Below, in pieces: positions 23,201 to 33,115 of a DNA stretch of 64,000 nt. The notes below the pieces were generated by a model, which was not told the DNA's origin, searched no databases, and saw only the letters and a list, made by a program, of their open reading frames with translations. The translations under genes were made by a program, and so were the position numbers. Origin of the DNA: Cottoperca gobio (taxonomy: Eukaryota; Chordata; Actinopteri; Perciformes; Bovichtidae); the NCBI RefSeq assembly GCF_900634415.1, contig NC_041371.1, positions 9,356,019 through 9,420,018 on the forward strand. Direction: 5' to 3'. The number at the start of each line of letters is the position of its first letter. The first letter of the stretch is position 1.

Positions 23201-26200
23201 GATATGAGATGACAGCTTACCACTTCCTCATGGCGATAACTTCTAACGTTTATTCCATTTATCTGGAAACAACAGTAACAGGGTTACCCTAAATAATACC
23301 GCTGGCATCGCATCACTGTAGCTCTAACTTCAAAATGATTAATGAGGCAAAGCACAATAACTGTTGTGGCATATGCGCTGAAAACTGTAAACAAGAGAGT
23401 CACATCCACAGTTGCCATGAATACAAAGCGTCTTTGGCTGGCTTGTAAATGTTTCCTCTGCATCAGATGAGCTGAGGGAGATGAGATGGGGGATATATTT
23501 GCTGTTTTACACGTAACAAATGAAAGACTTGAGGTGTGACATTTACTTATAGGGATGCTGTTTTGGCACATGAATTATTAAAGATACGGCATGTGTTATT
23601 TTGCAGAGTAGGATGAGATGTGTAAACAAGAGCTTTGGCATTTTACCTGAAGGATGGCGTCTCCGATGAAAAGCAGCCCAGAGAGTTCAGCTGGAAATAA
23701 AAAATTACTTTAGCAAAAACTAACTAGGGGAAGGGAAATGGACACGGTTGGAAAACCTTTCCTAAAACAATAATATACCTTTTTGTTCTTTTGATATTTT
23801 TGATATCACAACCGGGATTTTATGCTCTGCTCCACCCTAAGGAGACAAAATGAAATTACAAAAGGTATCACAAACACAGAATGAGTTAACAACACCCGAA
23901 AGCGATTCAATGTTCAGAGAATCCCTTAGCTAACGTTGTTATTGCAGTTTGACACGAAAATGATCAATAAGCCTTGTTCGGACTTAATCTAAAGCAGTTG
24001 GGAGGAACAGCCTAATCAGCTGGGATCTAAATTACCTTGATGCTCAGGCCAAACCCTCCAATTGTCTGCCTCCTGATCGTTACAGTCCTCTCCTGGAAGA
24101 GATTCAGTTAAAGCTGAGAAATGAGTACAGACGGATGCTGAACCTGTGGGAGCTCTTACAACAGAACAAGTGGGAACGTTTGCTTTTGTCAGAACTCAAA
24201 TTCAATAAAAAGGTGCAAGAGTGTCTGTAAGGTACATTTGAACATAGTAATGACAGGTAGCTTAATTTGCCAATAATGATTATACATACACTGCATTTCC
24301 ATACATTTAGTTCTGGACAGGAAGTCGAGGCTTTATTTTAAATATAAAAGTGTGAATTGGTCACTAAGGCTAAAAAAAATAGTCTGCACCTGGACTTCTG
24401 ACATGCTTGTATTACTCTGGCATGTCTTTGCACTTTACGTTCATTAGTAATAATGTTTCAGAGGATACTTCATTAAACTTTTATCCAGCAACATGTTACT
24501 GAATGAATTATGTCTCCTTGAGAGAAGTAATGGTGTCAGTGAATTTATTAATGTGAAGAAAAAGTTGTCAGACGTGATTACAAGTGTGGCTTGAATATAA
24601 TACACCATGATCCAATAGGTGAATCACTATATAATAGCTACATTTGATTTATGAGGAATAGATTAACTGATGTAGATTTGTCATTAGCGCAGACACTCAG
24701 AGTGTCTCTCAGTATCTCTGCGCTGTATCCTACTGTGCAGCACATCTTCTGATTTCAATGTATGAGCATGTGAAGCGCCGGACTGGGTTACTTACACTTG
24801 AATAAAAAGGCTCTCCCGACACACAGATGACGTCTTGTTCTTGAATGGTCAGAATATCTTTGGCTAAGTGCAGTCGAATATTGAACGGCTCCTCATTACC
24901 TTCTTGCATCAAATAAATCCCAGTCTTTGTCTGCGAACAGTCAGAAAGATAAAATCATTCATCATCCCTCCACGACTGAATTAACTGTCCATGAAATTAA
25001 ATGTTGTTCTGAATACTCGCTGCAGGAAATGGAAATTAGGATACAGTTAGTTTTGACGATGTATGTTACTTTCTTATTTTACTACTTTCCTTGTTAATGC
25101 TAATGCTTGAACTGGTTTTTATATTCAGCACTTTGAGTAATAAACACACATTTACATTTTTTTTTACTAAAACAACATAGGACAACCGCTGATTTATGGT
25201 TTCAAATAATGAGCAGTCCCTCTGAGAAGCAGCTTTTTTATGACATTTGTTCTGCGTGTAAGGCTGATGAGGATGATGGCAAATTAAGAACCTGTGAAAT
25301 TAAGTGGCTGGAACCAAGCTCACCCTCCACATTTGAATTTCCCTGCTTCATACAAGCAAGTGTGAGGAGGACTGTGTCTGTTTCCAATCAGCCATTTAAA
25401 TCATGCTAATCCGCATACATTTGCATTCTGCATAGCCTTCCTCCTCTCTGGCTAATTGCAACGTCTGTGCTGTCCTTGACTTAAAAAGGACTAAATAAAA
25501 GAAGCACCTTCACCTGACAAGACCGCTAATAGAGAAAAAAAGACACCAGTGTCAGCATCCCTGTCACCCGGGATACGCCGCTCATCACTTAACAAGAGAA
25601 GTCGGCTGCACGGTTGCTATTCTTAGGCGAAGTATCTCTGCGGGTCAAACTTGAATTAAAGTACGTTCATGGAGCATATTATCTTTCGGCCGTAATGAGG
25701 AATGTGAAGAAATGAGCCTCCGCCTGCAGCTGCAGGGTGAGAAATGAAATGAGGGCTGCATTAAATCACATGATTTGAAGTACAGTAATGTGTCTGTGAG
25801 AGTCATTAGCCGAGTAAAATGGGGGCAGTAGTGCCATAACTGTAAATAGCAGGGTCAGTGTTGTTTGACCTTTTGTAAGCGCTTGTATTTAGCCTGATTT
25901 CTGATCCTATTGTGTGATCTTTGTTTACTTTGTCCTCCAAACACCCTTTAATATCTACATCATCGTCTCTGATCTGATAGCGTGTGCCGGATTATTTCTT
26001 TCCTATTTCTTTCTTTGTGCTTTTCCATAATTACATCCTTATTTTTGCTTTTTGTTATCTTAAGTAATTCCTAAACAACTTAAAGAAGAACCTAAGAAGA
26101 AACTTAAGGAAGCATAAACAGCTATTTAACCTCAAACCTCAACAAACGTAAACGTATTATTTTTTTATCGAGGAGAATGAAAACGGCAAGATTTCATGAG

Positions 26201-26833
26201 TTCATTTTATCCGTTATTTCTTGCCACATCCCTTTCCTCACATGTTTCCTCTCCGCAGTGTCATCAAGTAGTGTGAGCTGTTCTTCCTCAGCCCAATTTG
26301 CCCATCTTGTCCTTAGATATTTGGACATTGGCAAATTAATTTCCCTCATAAATGCAAGTGTAGGGAGGTGGAGAGAGAGACTGCGACCATTACTGTACAA
26401 AAGCAAACATTTCTTAAAGGTCACGTTATCGTCACTACAGATACATCGCGACGCCACTAGTATGTGAACATGGCTAATGAATATCATAACAGTTAGCTTG
26501 CCGATAAATGAACCAGCACTGACGCAAAGAGTGGAACAACATCACCATCTTCTCATGTTACTGAGGATGTGAGTTCATAACGTTTTATTGTATGCGTTAA
26601 CTCGTTGATTCAGTCATTTGTGCAGGTGTAACAATGGATGTATTAAAAGGTCTAAGTATTGCCTAAGTGCAGGGCCCCATATGTATGTGCTGTTCTAGCT
26701 GCATACTTTCAGTGATGTTGTTTCAGGCATTTGAAAAAGCCAAGGATGTGTCTATAATCATTCTCAGTTTACTGTCAGAATGTTCCATTGATTGAATCCC
26801 ACCAACCTCTTCATTTGAAGTCTTGAAATCCAT
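9947..26833 (-). CDS. sntg1: Gamma-1-syntrophin (one apparent frameshift in exon 15)
   Basis: Sixteen coding exons on the minus strand. In transcript order: 26833-26807, 24930-24796, 24092-24036, 23836-23779, 23690-23647, 23262-23221, 22940-22838, 22210-22128, 21839-21709, 21003-20874, 17015-16977, 15399-15283, 14064-13993, 13387-13235, 13059-12967, 10393-10282, plus the last exon 10129-9947 (seventeen blocks in all). Ignoring one extra base they give about 525 aa (human about 517). Syntrophins are cytoplasmic adaptors that bind dystrophin/dystrobrevin and recruit channels and enzymes through a PDZ domain; gamma-1 is mainly neuronal. The PDZ domain is about 56-140 with carboxylate loop GGFG at 66-69. 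PH-type sequence flanks it, a second PH domain spans about 297-420, and the syntrophin-unique C-terminus follows. All junctions keep phase except exon 10393-10282 (112 nt), where an extra base creates a TGA after residue 443. Gamma-2 is less likely from sequence and synteny. Confidence 0.95.
10282..10393 (-). pseudogene. sntg1: sntg1 exon 15-equivalent with a one-base frameshift
   Basis: Encodes AVLWRYKFSQLKGSS, then TGA TGA (10348-10346 and 10345-10343). Dropping one base within 10343-10350 restores the expected DDGKSKIKFLFQN to IEAK ending exactly at donor AAG|gtaatt. The exon is 112 nt where 111 is needed, and flanking introns are both phase 0. The site is a short tandem tract (ATCATCATGATGA), prone to slippage in replication, sequencing or assembly. 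Only this exon is damaged; the gene entry covers the rest. Confidence 0.85.
10394..12966 (-). other. sntg1 intron between the 12967 and 10393 exons
   Basis: 2.6 kb with no coding exon. About 11095-11310 resembles the dispersed teleost element containing 'TACTTGACTACATGTAAGAAGGAAATATTGTACTC'-like sequence (given in two parts elsewhere); the rest is AT-rich and unrecognised. A C/G-rich purine tract lies at 12745-12770. Confidence 0.55.
11095..11310 (+). repeat. Degenerate teleost MITE-like repeat
   Basis: Has TTTCTACTTGACTACATG and GGAAATATTGTACTCTATAT, blocks of a very common fish non-autonomous DNA element (consensus recalled, not searched). Another degenerate copy is at 17710-17960. Confidence 0.4.
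12967..13059 (-). CDS. sntg1: sntg1 exon, syntrophin-unique region start
   Basis: 93 nt, 31 codons, CKTYACIMESHLMGLTVDFS to FDAASK. Acceptor atcctgtag, donor AAAG|gtgagt. Confidence 0.95.
13235..13387 (-). CDS. sntg1: sntg1 second PH exon 3
   Basis: 153 nt, 51 codons, DNDLLDKRRYCFSVQTETGE to FLEVERIQ. Acceptor tatcttag; donor CAG|gtccgc is non-optimal but retains GT and phase. Confidence 0.93.
13993..14064 (-). CDS. sntg1: sntg1 second PH exon 2
   Basis: 72 nt, 24 codons, VTTWDWTRAEKSFTVYEIMC KILK (single run). Acceptor ttttcttag, donor AAG|gtaagg. Confidence 0.95.
15283..15399 (-). CDS. sntg1: sntg1 exon opening the second PH domain
   Basis: 117 nt, 39 codons, IIYMGWVDEKEQDSIQDRMY to KFSAPP. 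Acceptor tttgacag, donor CCT|gtaagt. Confidence 0.95.
15400..16976 (-). other. sntg1 intron between the 16977 and 15399 exons
   Basis: 1.6 kb, AT-rich; no exon or recognised repeat seen. Confidence 0.6.
16977..17015 (-). CDS. sntg1: sntg1 13-codon microexon
   Basis: 39 nt, VKKINRNFPVNQQ, identical or nearly so to the human stretch. Acceptor atttaacag, donor CAG|gtaaga. Too short for any ORF search and found by orthology and splice sites. Confidence 0.93.
17710..17960 (+). repeat. Degenerate teleost MITE-like repeat, second copy
   Basis: AAGTACCTAAAGTAAACAGA, CTGGTACTTGACTTGTGTAT and TTTTTACTCGACGACATTAA match in order the 'acting on TAC-rich' dispersed fish element also seen at 11.1 kb. Terminal repeats are too decayed to define. 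Confidence 0.45.
18640..18830 (+). repeat. LINE-type 3' end with TCTTA tail
   Basis: GGGACTAATAAAGGATTATC is followed by a (TCTTA)n-like tail (about 18797-18825). This tail form is typical of 3' ends of teleost non-LTR retrotransposons. Only the end is present; no reverse transcriptase sequence is seen nearby. Confidence 0.55.
18925..18975 (+). repeat. Fragment of the 'CTTTATTTGTCCC' dispersed repeat
   Basis: AATCACTTTATTTGTCCCAA matches the start of the longer copies at 28.97 and 45.75 kb. Confidence 0.4.
19165..19625 (+). repeat. Long copy of a common teleost dispersed repeat ('CAACAACTACAGGATGGATT')
   Basis: In order: ATCTCAACAACTACAGGATG, TTTCATCTAGCGCCATCATC, TTATCACCAAATATCTGCAA, CATCAGCCTCAGTTTGTGTT, TTAGCATGCTACACACTAAA, TGGTAAACATTATACCTGCA, AGCACCACTGTGCCAGAGTA and CTCACAGAGCAGCTAGCAGG. 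These are landmarks of a highly copied fish element. A shorter copy lies at 47340-47560. Class unassigned. Confidence 0.7.
20179..20228. repeat. (CA)n microsatellite
   Basis: About 25 uninterrupted CA units in an sntg1 intron, preceded by imperfect CA-rich sequence from 20163. The open frame across it is a repeat artefact. Confidence 0.97.
20874..21003 (-). CDS. sntg1: sntg1 exon, end of first PH
   Basis: 130 nt encoding (R)NNAFQVIAVDGVCSGVVQF to SLTKHN, ending in the PH C-terminal helix with DDCLDWLQAIASNI. Acceptor attctttcag, donor AAT|gtgagt. Confidence 0.95.
21004..22127 (-). other. sntg1 introns around the 21839-21709 exon
   Basis: Apart from the exon at 21709-21839, nothing recognisable; AT-rich. 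Confidence 0.55.
21709..21839 (-). CDS. sntg1: sntg1 exon, PH half after the PDZ
   Basis: 131 nt, 43 codons plus two bases, DTLSCSSWPTSSGLRWEKRW to NPGSDVC. The WEKRWVDLRLIPLLH core is strongly conserved. Acceptor cttctgcag, donor CAG|gtgagc. Confidence 0.95.
22128..22210 (-). CDS. sntg1: sntg1 linker exon
   Basis: 83 nt encoding (C)IPSDQSSGTSSPLCDSGLHL and on to HPNNT, the Ser-rich linker between the PDZ domain and the following PH half. Acceptor tacattcag, donor ACG|gtacta. Confidence 0.93.
22838..22940 (-). CDS. sntg1: sntg1 exon closing the PDZ domain
   Basis: 103 nt encoding VQVLRNAGEEVTLTVSFLKK and onward to LCEDCT plus one base. It carries the PDZ alpha-2 helix and last strand. Acceptor cctttcag, donor ACAT|gtaaga. 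Confidence 0.95.
23221..23262 (-). CDS. sntg1: sntg1 PDZ exon 4
   Basis: 42 nt, 14 codons, INGINVRSYRHEEV. Acceptor gtttccag, donor GTG|gtaagc. Human has KC where this fish has SY; otherwise identical to the human stretch as I recall it. Confidence 0.93.
23647..23690 (-). CDS. sntg1: sntg1 PDZ exon 3
   Basis: 44 nt encoding (A)ELSGLLFIGDAILQ, the core PDZ strand and helix region. Acceptor tatttccag, donor CAG|gtaaaa. Confidence 0.95.
23779..23836 (-). CDS. sntg1: sntg1 PDZ exon 2
   Basis: 58 nt encoding GGAEHKIPVVISKISKEQK plus one base. Acceptor tctccttag, donor AAG|gtatat. Confidence 0.95.
24036..24092 (-). CDS. sntg1: sntg1 exon opening the PDZ domain
   Basis: 57 nt, 19 codons, ERTVTIRRQTIGGFGLSIK. 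Contains the PDZ carboxylate-binding loop GGFG. Acceptor ctcttccag, donor AAG|gtaatt. Confidence 0.95.
24796..24930 (-). CDS. sntg1: sntg1 exon encoding TKTGIYLMQEG to FYSS
   Basis: 135 nt, 45 codons (residues 10-54). Contains the highly conserved syntrophin segment RLHLAKDILTIQEQDVICVS just before the PDZ domain. Donor AGT|gtaagt was chosen over the overlapping AA|gtgtaa because only the former keeps ERTVTIRR in frame. Confidence 0.95.
24931..26806 (-). other. sntg1 intron 1 (after start-codon exon)
   Basis: 1.9 kb with no coding exon. Around 25450-25800 it looks less AT-rich and repeat-free, which would fit an intronic regulatory element, but nothing in it is diagnostic. Confidence 0.5.
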
Positions 26834-26856
26834 GTGCTACTACGCAGTGAGGGATA
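26807..26856 (-). CDS. sntg1: sntg1 exon with start codon (coding 26833-26807)
   Basis: A strong acceptor (ctccattgcag) puts the exon edge at 26856. 23 nt of leader follow, then ATG at 26833-26831 and nine codons, MDFKTSNEE, equivalent to human MDFRTACEE. Donor GAG|gttggt is weak but at the conserved position. Confidence 0.85.
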
Positions 26857-27487
26857 CTGCAATGGAGAAAAACAAGATTGCGTTAAACTGTGGAACAAAA
26901 TGCTTAATTACACATACTGCAGCAAAACCATATAGCCAATTTAAACTAGTATGATTTACTATCAGGATGCTTATTTTCATAGCTCTGCCTTTCTCATAGA
27001 TAACTTCTAGATATGTGCTTCGTCTAATTCATCTTAACTGCGCAAGAAAAAAAGAAATCCCCACAGAGCAATCTCGAGGGAAAACCGGAGACCATTAAGC
27101 ATTAATGAATAATTTATTTGCGAAGGTGAGAACCAAGGTATCCTAATAAATGTTTAAATATCGAATCCAGCGGCCCGAGAAATGAACTGTGTTTCCATAT
27201 CTGACGCCTTGTCAGAGAGAGCATACAACTGGACCATAGTAGGAGAAAATACCACAGTAGAACGTCGTATTGAGTGACACTATCAATAAATGCCACACAC
27301 TATGCAGACAGACACACAAGTATACAGTCTTGAGGAAATGTTATGTGAGAGCCTGATTTACATAAACCGGTTCCACTCAGTTTTAATCAGTCATGACTGA
27401 CACTTGACTCGACAAAAAGAGTACAGAACAAAAATGTCTCACACTTGAATCGCAGAATGTTTGCTGCAGAGGGAGTCGGAGACGTAC

Positions 27488-27760
27488 CTCAGTAGAAAGA
27501 CCCCCAGCGCTTTGTACGGTGAAATCTAGCCATCAAGCGGTGAGCTGATCCCTGATCTGAGCCGAAGCAGAGGGCCACCCCGGATCATGGCTGTCCGACT
27601 TGGGTTGTTGGAGAGCAGAGCTGTCACCTCTCCTGGTCGGCTGTGGGTGTTGAAGAGCTGGTGCTGAAGAGCACAATGAGGCTATCGCGTGGTGAGTTTT
27701 CACTCCTGGCAGTCCCTGATGGGTGGCCGTGCTGCAGTAACAGGAGGAGGATGCAGTTAA
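27488..27760 (-). other. sntg1: Probable sntg1 5' UTR first exon and promoter region
   Basis: On the minus strand this GC-richer block ends in a good donor, CTGAG|gtacgt, with the exon edge at 27488. It could splice to the 26856 acceptor just before the start codon. The upstream limit and transcription start are not visible from sequence; 27760 is a guess. Confidence 0.35.
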
Positions 27761-27967
27761 GGTATCACCCTGATACTAAACCCTCTTGCAGGTGAGGATC
27801 TGCTGTTCAACAAAAAACAAAATGCACAATGTAAGTCTTCAAATAAAGCTCAAAGACAGAGCTGCATATGGCCGTTTGAATGCTTCTGACTACGACTTCT
27901 GAAAAGATGCAATCTACAGTTGCCAGCAACAATGATGTCAATATAACCACCGCATGTATGTGGGATG

Positions 27968-28045
27968 TTGAATCAGAATCACAGCTTTATTCACGAAATA
28001 AACGCATGGTACAAAAGAAAGGAGATTTGAAAGCAGTGAATCGCG
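27968..28045 (+). repeat. Fragment of the AATCAGAATCA-GCTTTATT dispersed repeat
   Basis: TTGAATCAGAATCACAGCTT with TATTCACGAAATAAACGCAT after it resembles the common teleost repeat end that reads AATCAGAATCAGCTTTATTG. A weaker fragment is at about 9365-9400. Confidence 0.4.
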
Positions 28046-28649
28046 TTCTTCAGCCTGTGTTGAAGGATCCTGTTGAACACCTCACTCATAAAAACCTGTG
28101 GATGCGTTTTCACGAATGCCCAAATGCAATTAACTCATATTCTTCAATTTTTGTATGCCGAGCACAAATGACTCTTTTAAAGTGTTTATTGTATCCCCCA
28201 TAGCACACCCTTGAGAAATCCTCCTCGTTTGTAAGATTTGTTGGCTCAATGCCACCTTTTGGTTGAGCCGAGGCGTTGATACTATTGCTGTTGTTCCTAC
28301 AGGATCAAAACGTACAGTATATGCATTTTAAGCTACATTTCATGCATAAATCATTCACTCCTGATTACAGTGGTCTTAATAAAACATATTGGATTTGTTA
28401 AAGCACTGAGAAAGAGTGTGATTAATTTATATTAAGCTACCGTCAAAGGTCAAAACTTAAGAAACCTTCTATTACATTACACTTTTTAATGGTAAATCCT
28501 TTTACTTGATTTTAAACTTGGGTTTCTATGTAAATCTTTTTTATTTTAGATTATGTGATTTATTAATGCTGAAGTCACGAATGTTGTCCTGTCAGTTGCG
28601 CACTTTAAGGTCTAAACAACATTGTCTACTTAATATTATGTTTAAGTGT

Positions 28650-28965
28650 CAGGATTAAGTCGTTAATTGATCATCGATCGACAGAAAGTTCATGTTAATG
28701 ATAATAGATTTATTGTCTAATTCATTTTATGGGTAAAAACGCCAAAACTGTCCAGATTTGAAAGAGTGTCTGCTTTTCTTTGTCCTACATGATTTAATAT
28801 CATTGGATTCAGAAGCAATCCGAAGACAACTCACCTTGAGCTGTGAATAAATGTGACGGCCATTTTCTTTTCAAATGAATGGATATTTTATAGATCAAAC
28901 AACTGATCATTTAACTAATTGGCAAAAAATAGATAATACTCCGTAATTAGATTAGCTTATTGTTT
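28650..28965 (-). repeat. 'AGGGCTGCAAC' family copy, reverse orientation
   Basis: Reads in order ATCGATCGACAGAAAGTTCA, ATTGTCTAATTCATTTTATG, GCTTTTCTTTGTCCTACATG, TTTTATAGATCAAACAACTG and TTTAACTAATTGGC, the reverse-strand landmarks of the family. Confidence 0.65.
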
Positions 28966-29265
28966 GTCCTCAAGGCGGAAATAATTTTCCACAGCAGGTG
29001 CACAAGCAAATAAAACATACAGAATTATACAAAGACATGGATTAACGCTCTGCGACGTGATAGAGGAGTACATATTTAGAGTTTGTATGCCTGCAGGAAC
29101 AAAGCTCATGCTAAAATGAACTTTGTTTTAGCATTTGCTTTCTGCACACGGGTCGTCTATACCCTCCGTCCAGAAGGAAGGCGGGTCAAGTGCTGGTGCT
29201 ACATAATAACGTACAAAATGTGGGACTCCAGTTTAATATACTGTAAAAATGTCCTGACATTTATA
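28965..29265 (+). repeat. 'TTGTCCTCAAGGCGGAAAT' dispersed repeat, long copy
   Basis: Begins TTTGTCCTCAAGGCGGAAAT (cf. TTTATTTGTCCC elsewhere). Includes TGCCTGCAGGAACAAAGCTC and TATACCCTCCGTCCAGAAGG with GGCGGGTCAAGTGCTGGTGC, a block I associate with 3' regions of teleost retroelements. Protein coding is not preserved. Confidence 0.5.
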
Positions 29266-29952
29266 TAAAGTTGTTTAATTATTCAGATGTACATCTACAG
29301 ACTATTCATGAAATGCAACAAAAGATAAATGTGGAGCGCTTCCATGTATGTTTTATCCATGTGTTTCTATGTGTGTTCCAGAGATTAATTTTTAAAGTTT
29401 TATTGACTTTAGAAATTCAATATGAAATACTAGATCACAGTTTTTCCCCGCATGCCGCTACACACTCCACATCGAGCTGTCGGGGTCGAAGATGAGTCAG
29501 CTCTGTAATGGATGTAAGACAAATCTTGACATCATTTGTGGAGCTGCTTTTAAAATGAAAGTCTTCACGTGGTCAGCTGAAAAAGGTGTCTGCTGCTTTG
29601 AGACAAGCCCTTCTGTACATGCTGTCAGGCGCCAGCACTTCACCTTTTTTATTTTCCTTTGTGTGAGAATCCACTGATTAAATAGGCCGAACCTTTTGTG
29701 CCTTTTAAGTCAAGTCAGCGTAACTCCTTCTACAACCACGCCATCACATATTTTCAGTCCTACCAATTTGCAGAGCAATGTTTTTCAAATAATGCTGTTA
29801 TGTTTGACACAATAGCAGGAAACAGAGAGCGAGAGGAGCAGAGTTGGGTTGCCTGGATGATGTGGAGATTGCAACATGACACATCCATCTCTTAGACCTG
29901 AGGACAGCTGTGGCCCGTACAAGGGCGATGAATTGTCGTTTGTGAGCGCAGG

Positions 29953-29973
29953 TGCAGCAGCAGCAGCAGCAGC
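29953..29973 (+). repeat. Short (CAG)n run
   Basis: Seven CAG units inside a 29.8-30.1 kb segment. The antisense frame reads as Ala repeats, but no gene context supports coding. Confidence 0.8.
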
Positions 29974-30795
29974 AGCCTGCGGAGTGCTCCCCGCAAATGT
30001 AGTTTTACTAGTCGAGTAATTGAGATGGGTTTCACTTACGGTTCTGTTCACTTGTTCTGCGACCTGGAACATATGGTGCCGGGGAGTGCAGCTTTTTAAT
30101 TTGTCGGGTGATGATAGCAGATAATAGGTTTCTCAGATGTTATGGCATCCCAGAAGAGTCCTGCCCAACGTCAACAGCGTTACACTGACAAGGTTTCACA
30201 GGACCTGCTCAGTTTATGTTAGAAAATATCATCATTTGTGTTGCAAGCTCATGTGCACCTTCCTGTTTCTAGTCTGTGTCATTGTGAAGAATACTAATTC
30301 CAATTACTTTTTACTTGTTTTGTTCCTCCTTCCTGATCATTTCTCACAATTGTTACTTTCAGAGAAATTAATTTGAGAGAGGCCAAATTGTTTTGACTCC
30401 TTTTCTTTCATATCTTCAGTTATGAAGACTTATCTATTATCTAAATAGATAATAAATAAAAGAGTTGTATCTAAACCTGGAGGGGGATGCTGAATTGTTT
30501 GGCATATTTTGTTCAAGGTTACAGGATATAGTTAGTTTTAGATCATTTGATTTAGTTTGTTTTTTTGTTATTGTTTTGTATTGTTACTTTAGTTTCTTTG
30601 TACTTATTTTGAAAAGAGTATTGCTGGACTGTCTTCAACTTGGGAGCTTTTGTCTGTTTGTTTCAGCTACAGTAGGTGTATAATAGGAATAGATTGAAAT
30701 TGAAGTGCAGGTGCAGTGATCTGTTGTATCTCAGGGGTTTAAATAATGCCATATTCATAGAGAAATGTGAGGCAAAGAAAGAAAACGAAGGTTTT

Positions 30796-30934
30796 AGGGC
30801 TGCAGCAAACAAATACTTTCATTATGAATTCATCTGCAGATGATTTCCTATAATAAATCGATTAAAAGGTTTGAAAATAGTGAAAAATGTTGATCAAATT
30901 TTCCTTGAGCCTTTTTGTCTGACCAATACTTCAA

Positions 30935-30984
<50 letters not shown>

Positions 30985-31200
30985 TCAATTTACTATCTTA
31001 GAAAATGAGCAAATATTTACATGTTGTGTCATTTTTGTTTGTAGGGCTTATCAAGGCAATGCTCTAATGATAATGATTATTTTCATTATTGATTCATCTG
31101 AATTTTCTCATTTCATCGTTGGAAAATACTTTTTTTCCCCCTTTGATTATCAAAATGATTGCAGATAAATGTTCGGTTGACGACTCGTTTCAGCTCTAAA
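30796..31200 (+). repeat. 'AGGGCTGCAAC' family copy with an internal AT expansion
   Basis: Starts TTAGGGCTGCAGCAAACAAA and includes TTTTCATTATTGATTCATCT and GATTATCAAAATGATTGCAG before ending near TTTCAGCTCTAAA. The (AT)n tract at 30937-30978 lies where the family has CAAAGATATTCAGTTTA. Confidence 0.75.
30937..30978. repeat. (AT)n microsatellite
   Basis: 21 AT units in the middle of the dispersed repeat 30796-31200. Confidence 0.97.
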
Positions 31201-32906
31201 TGGCTTTAATCTGAAGAACAGTGCGTAAGCGTGTATGATGTGCAGGCTCTTCTTCACCGGACAATTCCTGACACATTAATAAACTCATCCGTCAGTCCCA
31301 CTCCTGCAGTGCACGGCCTGTGTAGAGGCAGCTGTTTGAATCGTTTTGCATGTACAGAGCACTGCTTGAATTCAACAGGGTCTGCTTTGCGTGCCATTTC
31401 TGATCGGATTAAGTTCAAGATGGATCATTCACGCAAGATAGAAAGAGTATGTCATCGTTTTTTCCATTCTTTGAGTATTGGTTAAAGAATAAGTCAATAA
31501 GACAATATTGGACCACGACCGATGGTTCCCAACAGGGAGGCCTTTTTGATTGTAAGGAGGACAACTTTTTATAAAAAAATATATAAAGTTGGCCTATATC
31601 TCAGGATTGTATTCATATCTGTGAAGAAAACTAAATAATGTTTTTATTTTTAAAAGTCTGGATTATTATTGAACATGTAAACTTTTAAGAAATGTTACAG
31701 TATAACGGTACGTTGATGAACTCAAGCTGCTGCATTCACAGAGCCTTCCCTCTGCGTTAAACAGCCTCGTCCTGCATTAGAAAAGTACGCAGTTGAAACA
31801 ACCCAAGAGCTAACAGAACAACCCCCAGGCGTCAGGGACAAGAAAACACAGAATTTGTACAAATAAAATAACAATGAAGCCTCAATCAATATGTATAAAA
31901 ACATAGAAATGATTAAAGTATTAAAAGGTTCCTATAAATGTGCTCATTTTACACAGACTTCTATAAAACGTACTCTATTTGGGTTAATTGTGCAGTTTAT
32001 GAGCTGGTCTTTACTGTTATTGTTATCCATTAAACATAATATGAAATATTCATAACATATATCACTTAGTCAGGGGTCGCCAGTTTACTCAATGATAGAG
32101 AAGGGGTCCTTTAAGGAAAAAGGGCTGGGAACCACTGGAGCTCTCCAGGCCAGATGTAAATTAGTGATGGACACATTTATAGACCGAGATCTTGACCTTC
32201 CTGACTATGACGTATGGTTTTTGGCAACAGGGAGCAACCAGATATCAGGTGGGAGCCAACTGAAATCAGTGAGAATCATTTCACAAATATCAGGAGCAGG
32301 AATAAATATGAATCTTTAATTGGATTATAATCTTTTTTTCTTCAACATATGATATAATGGTGCAACGCCTGGGGTTTAATTGCATTGAGCAAGCCAAGCA
32401 TGTTACTTTACATATGGGTCTTAATTAGCTCGAACATGTGGCCTTTATACTATGTTAAATTACATAATTCACTCTTAATTATACTTTATAAGTTTAAATA
32501 TATAGTAATTTTGGTATTTCAGCGAATGAGGGGCGAGCAGCGTCGCAGGGAAAGACTCCAGAAATGGCTCCATGCTGTGTGAAGAGCACATGAAAGGAAT
32601 AAAAAGCTCAGCATTTAGCTGAAGGCTAGGCTACGTTAAAATGAAGCTACACAGTCGAGGGACACATATGCTCACTTACTAAATGAATGTCTTGGGGCTA
32701 TAAATTAAGTTTTGTCGATCATGAACCCTAAATAGTAGTACATTTTATTGGAGATAAAAGCAGCAGTTAGAAACTAATGAAGATTATGTGTTTACTTTAT
32801 TTCCTGGAAAATCTGCATGATTCCCTTGAGATCATTTTCAGCTGCAAAAATGTGACATAATCACCCGAAAATGTCCTTCTAAATACGACTACATAGGCCA
32901 AATATG

Positions 32907-33115
32907 TAGGGCTGCAACTTACGACTATTTTCACTATCGATTATTCTGTTGATCACATTTTATATTAACGCTTGAATCATTTAGTCTATATTAGTAAATA
33001 TGAGAAAATGGTAAAGAAAAAACTCCCGTCACAATTTCCCGGAGCCCAAAGTGACATCTTGAAAATGCATTTTTGTTGGAACGGATATAAAAACACTAAT
33101 TAATTCCACTTATTG
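32907..33115 (+). repeat. 'AGGGCTGCAAC' family copy, 5' part
   Basis: Starts TAGGGCTGCAACTTACGACT, then TTTTCACTATCGATTATTCT, GAGAAAATGGTAAAGAAAAA and AGCCCAAAGTGACATCTTGA. The 3' half is missing or too decayed to read. Confidence 0.7.

Noticed and set aside
29785..30072. Minus-strand frame with an Ala run
   Set aside because: The run comes from a short (CAG)n; no homologous protein, no splice partner.
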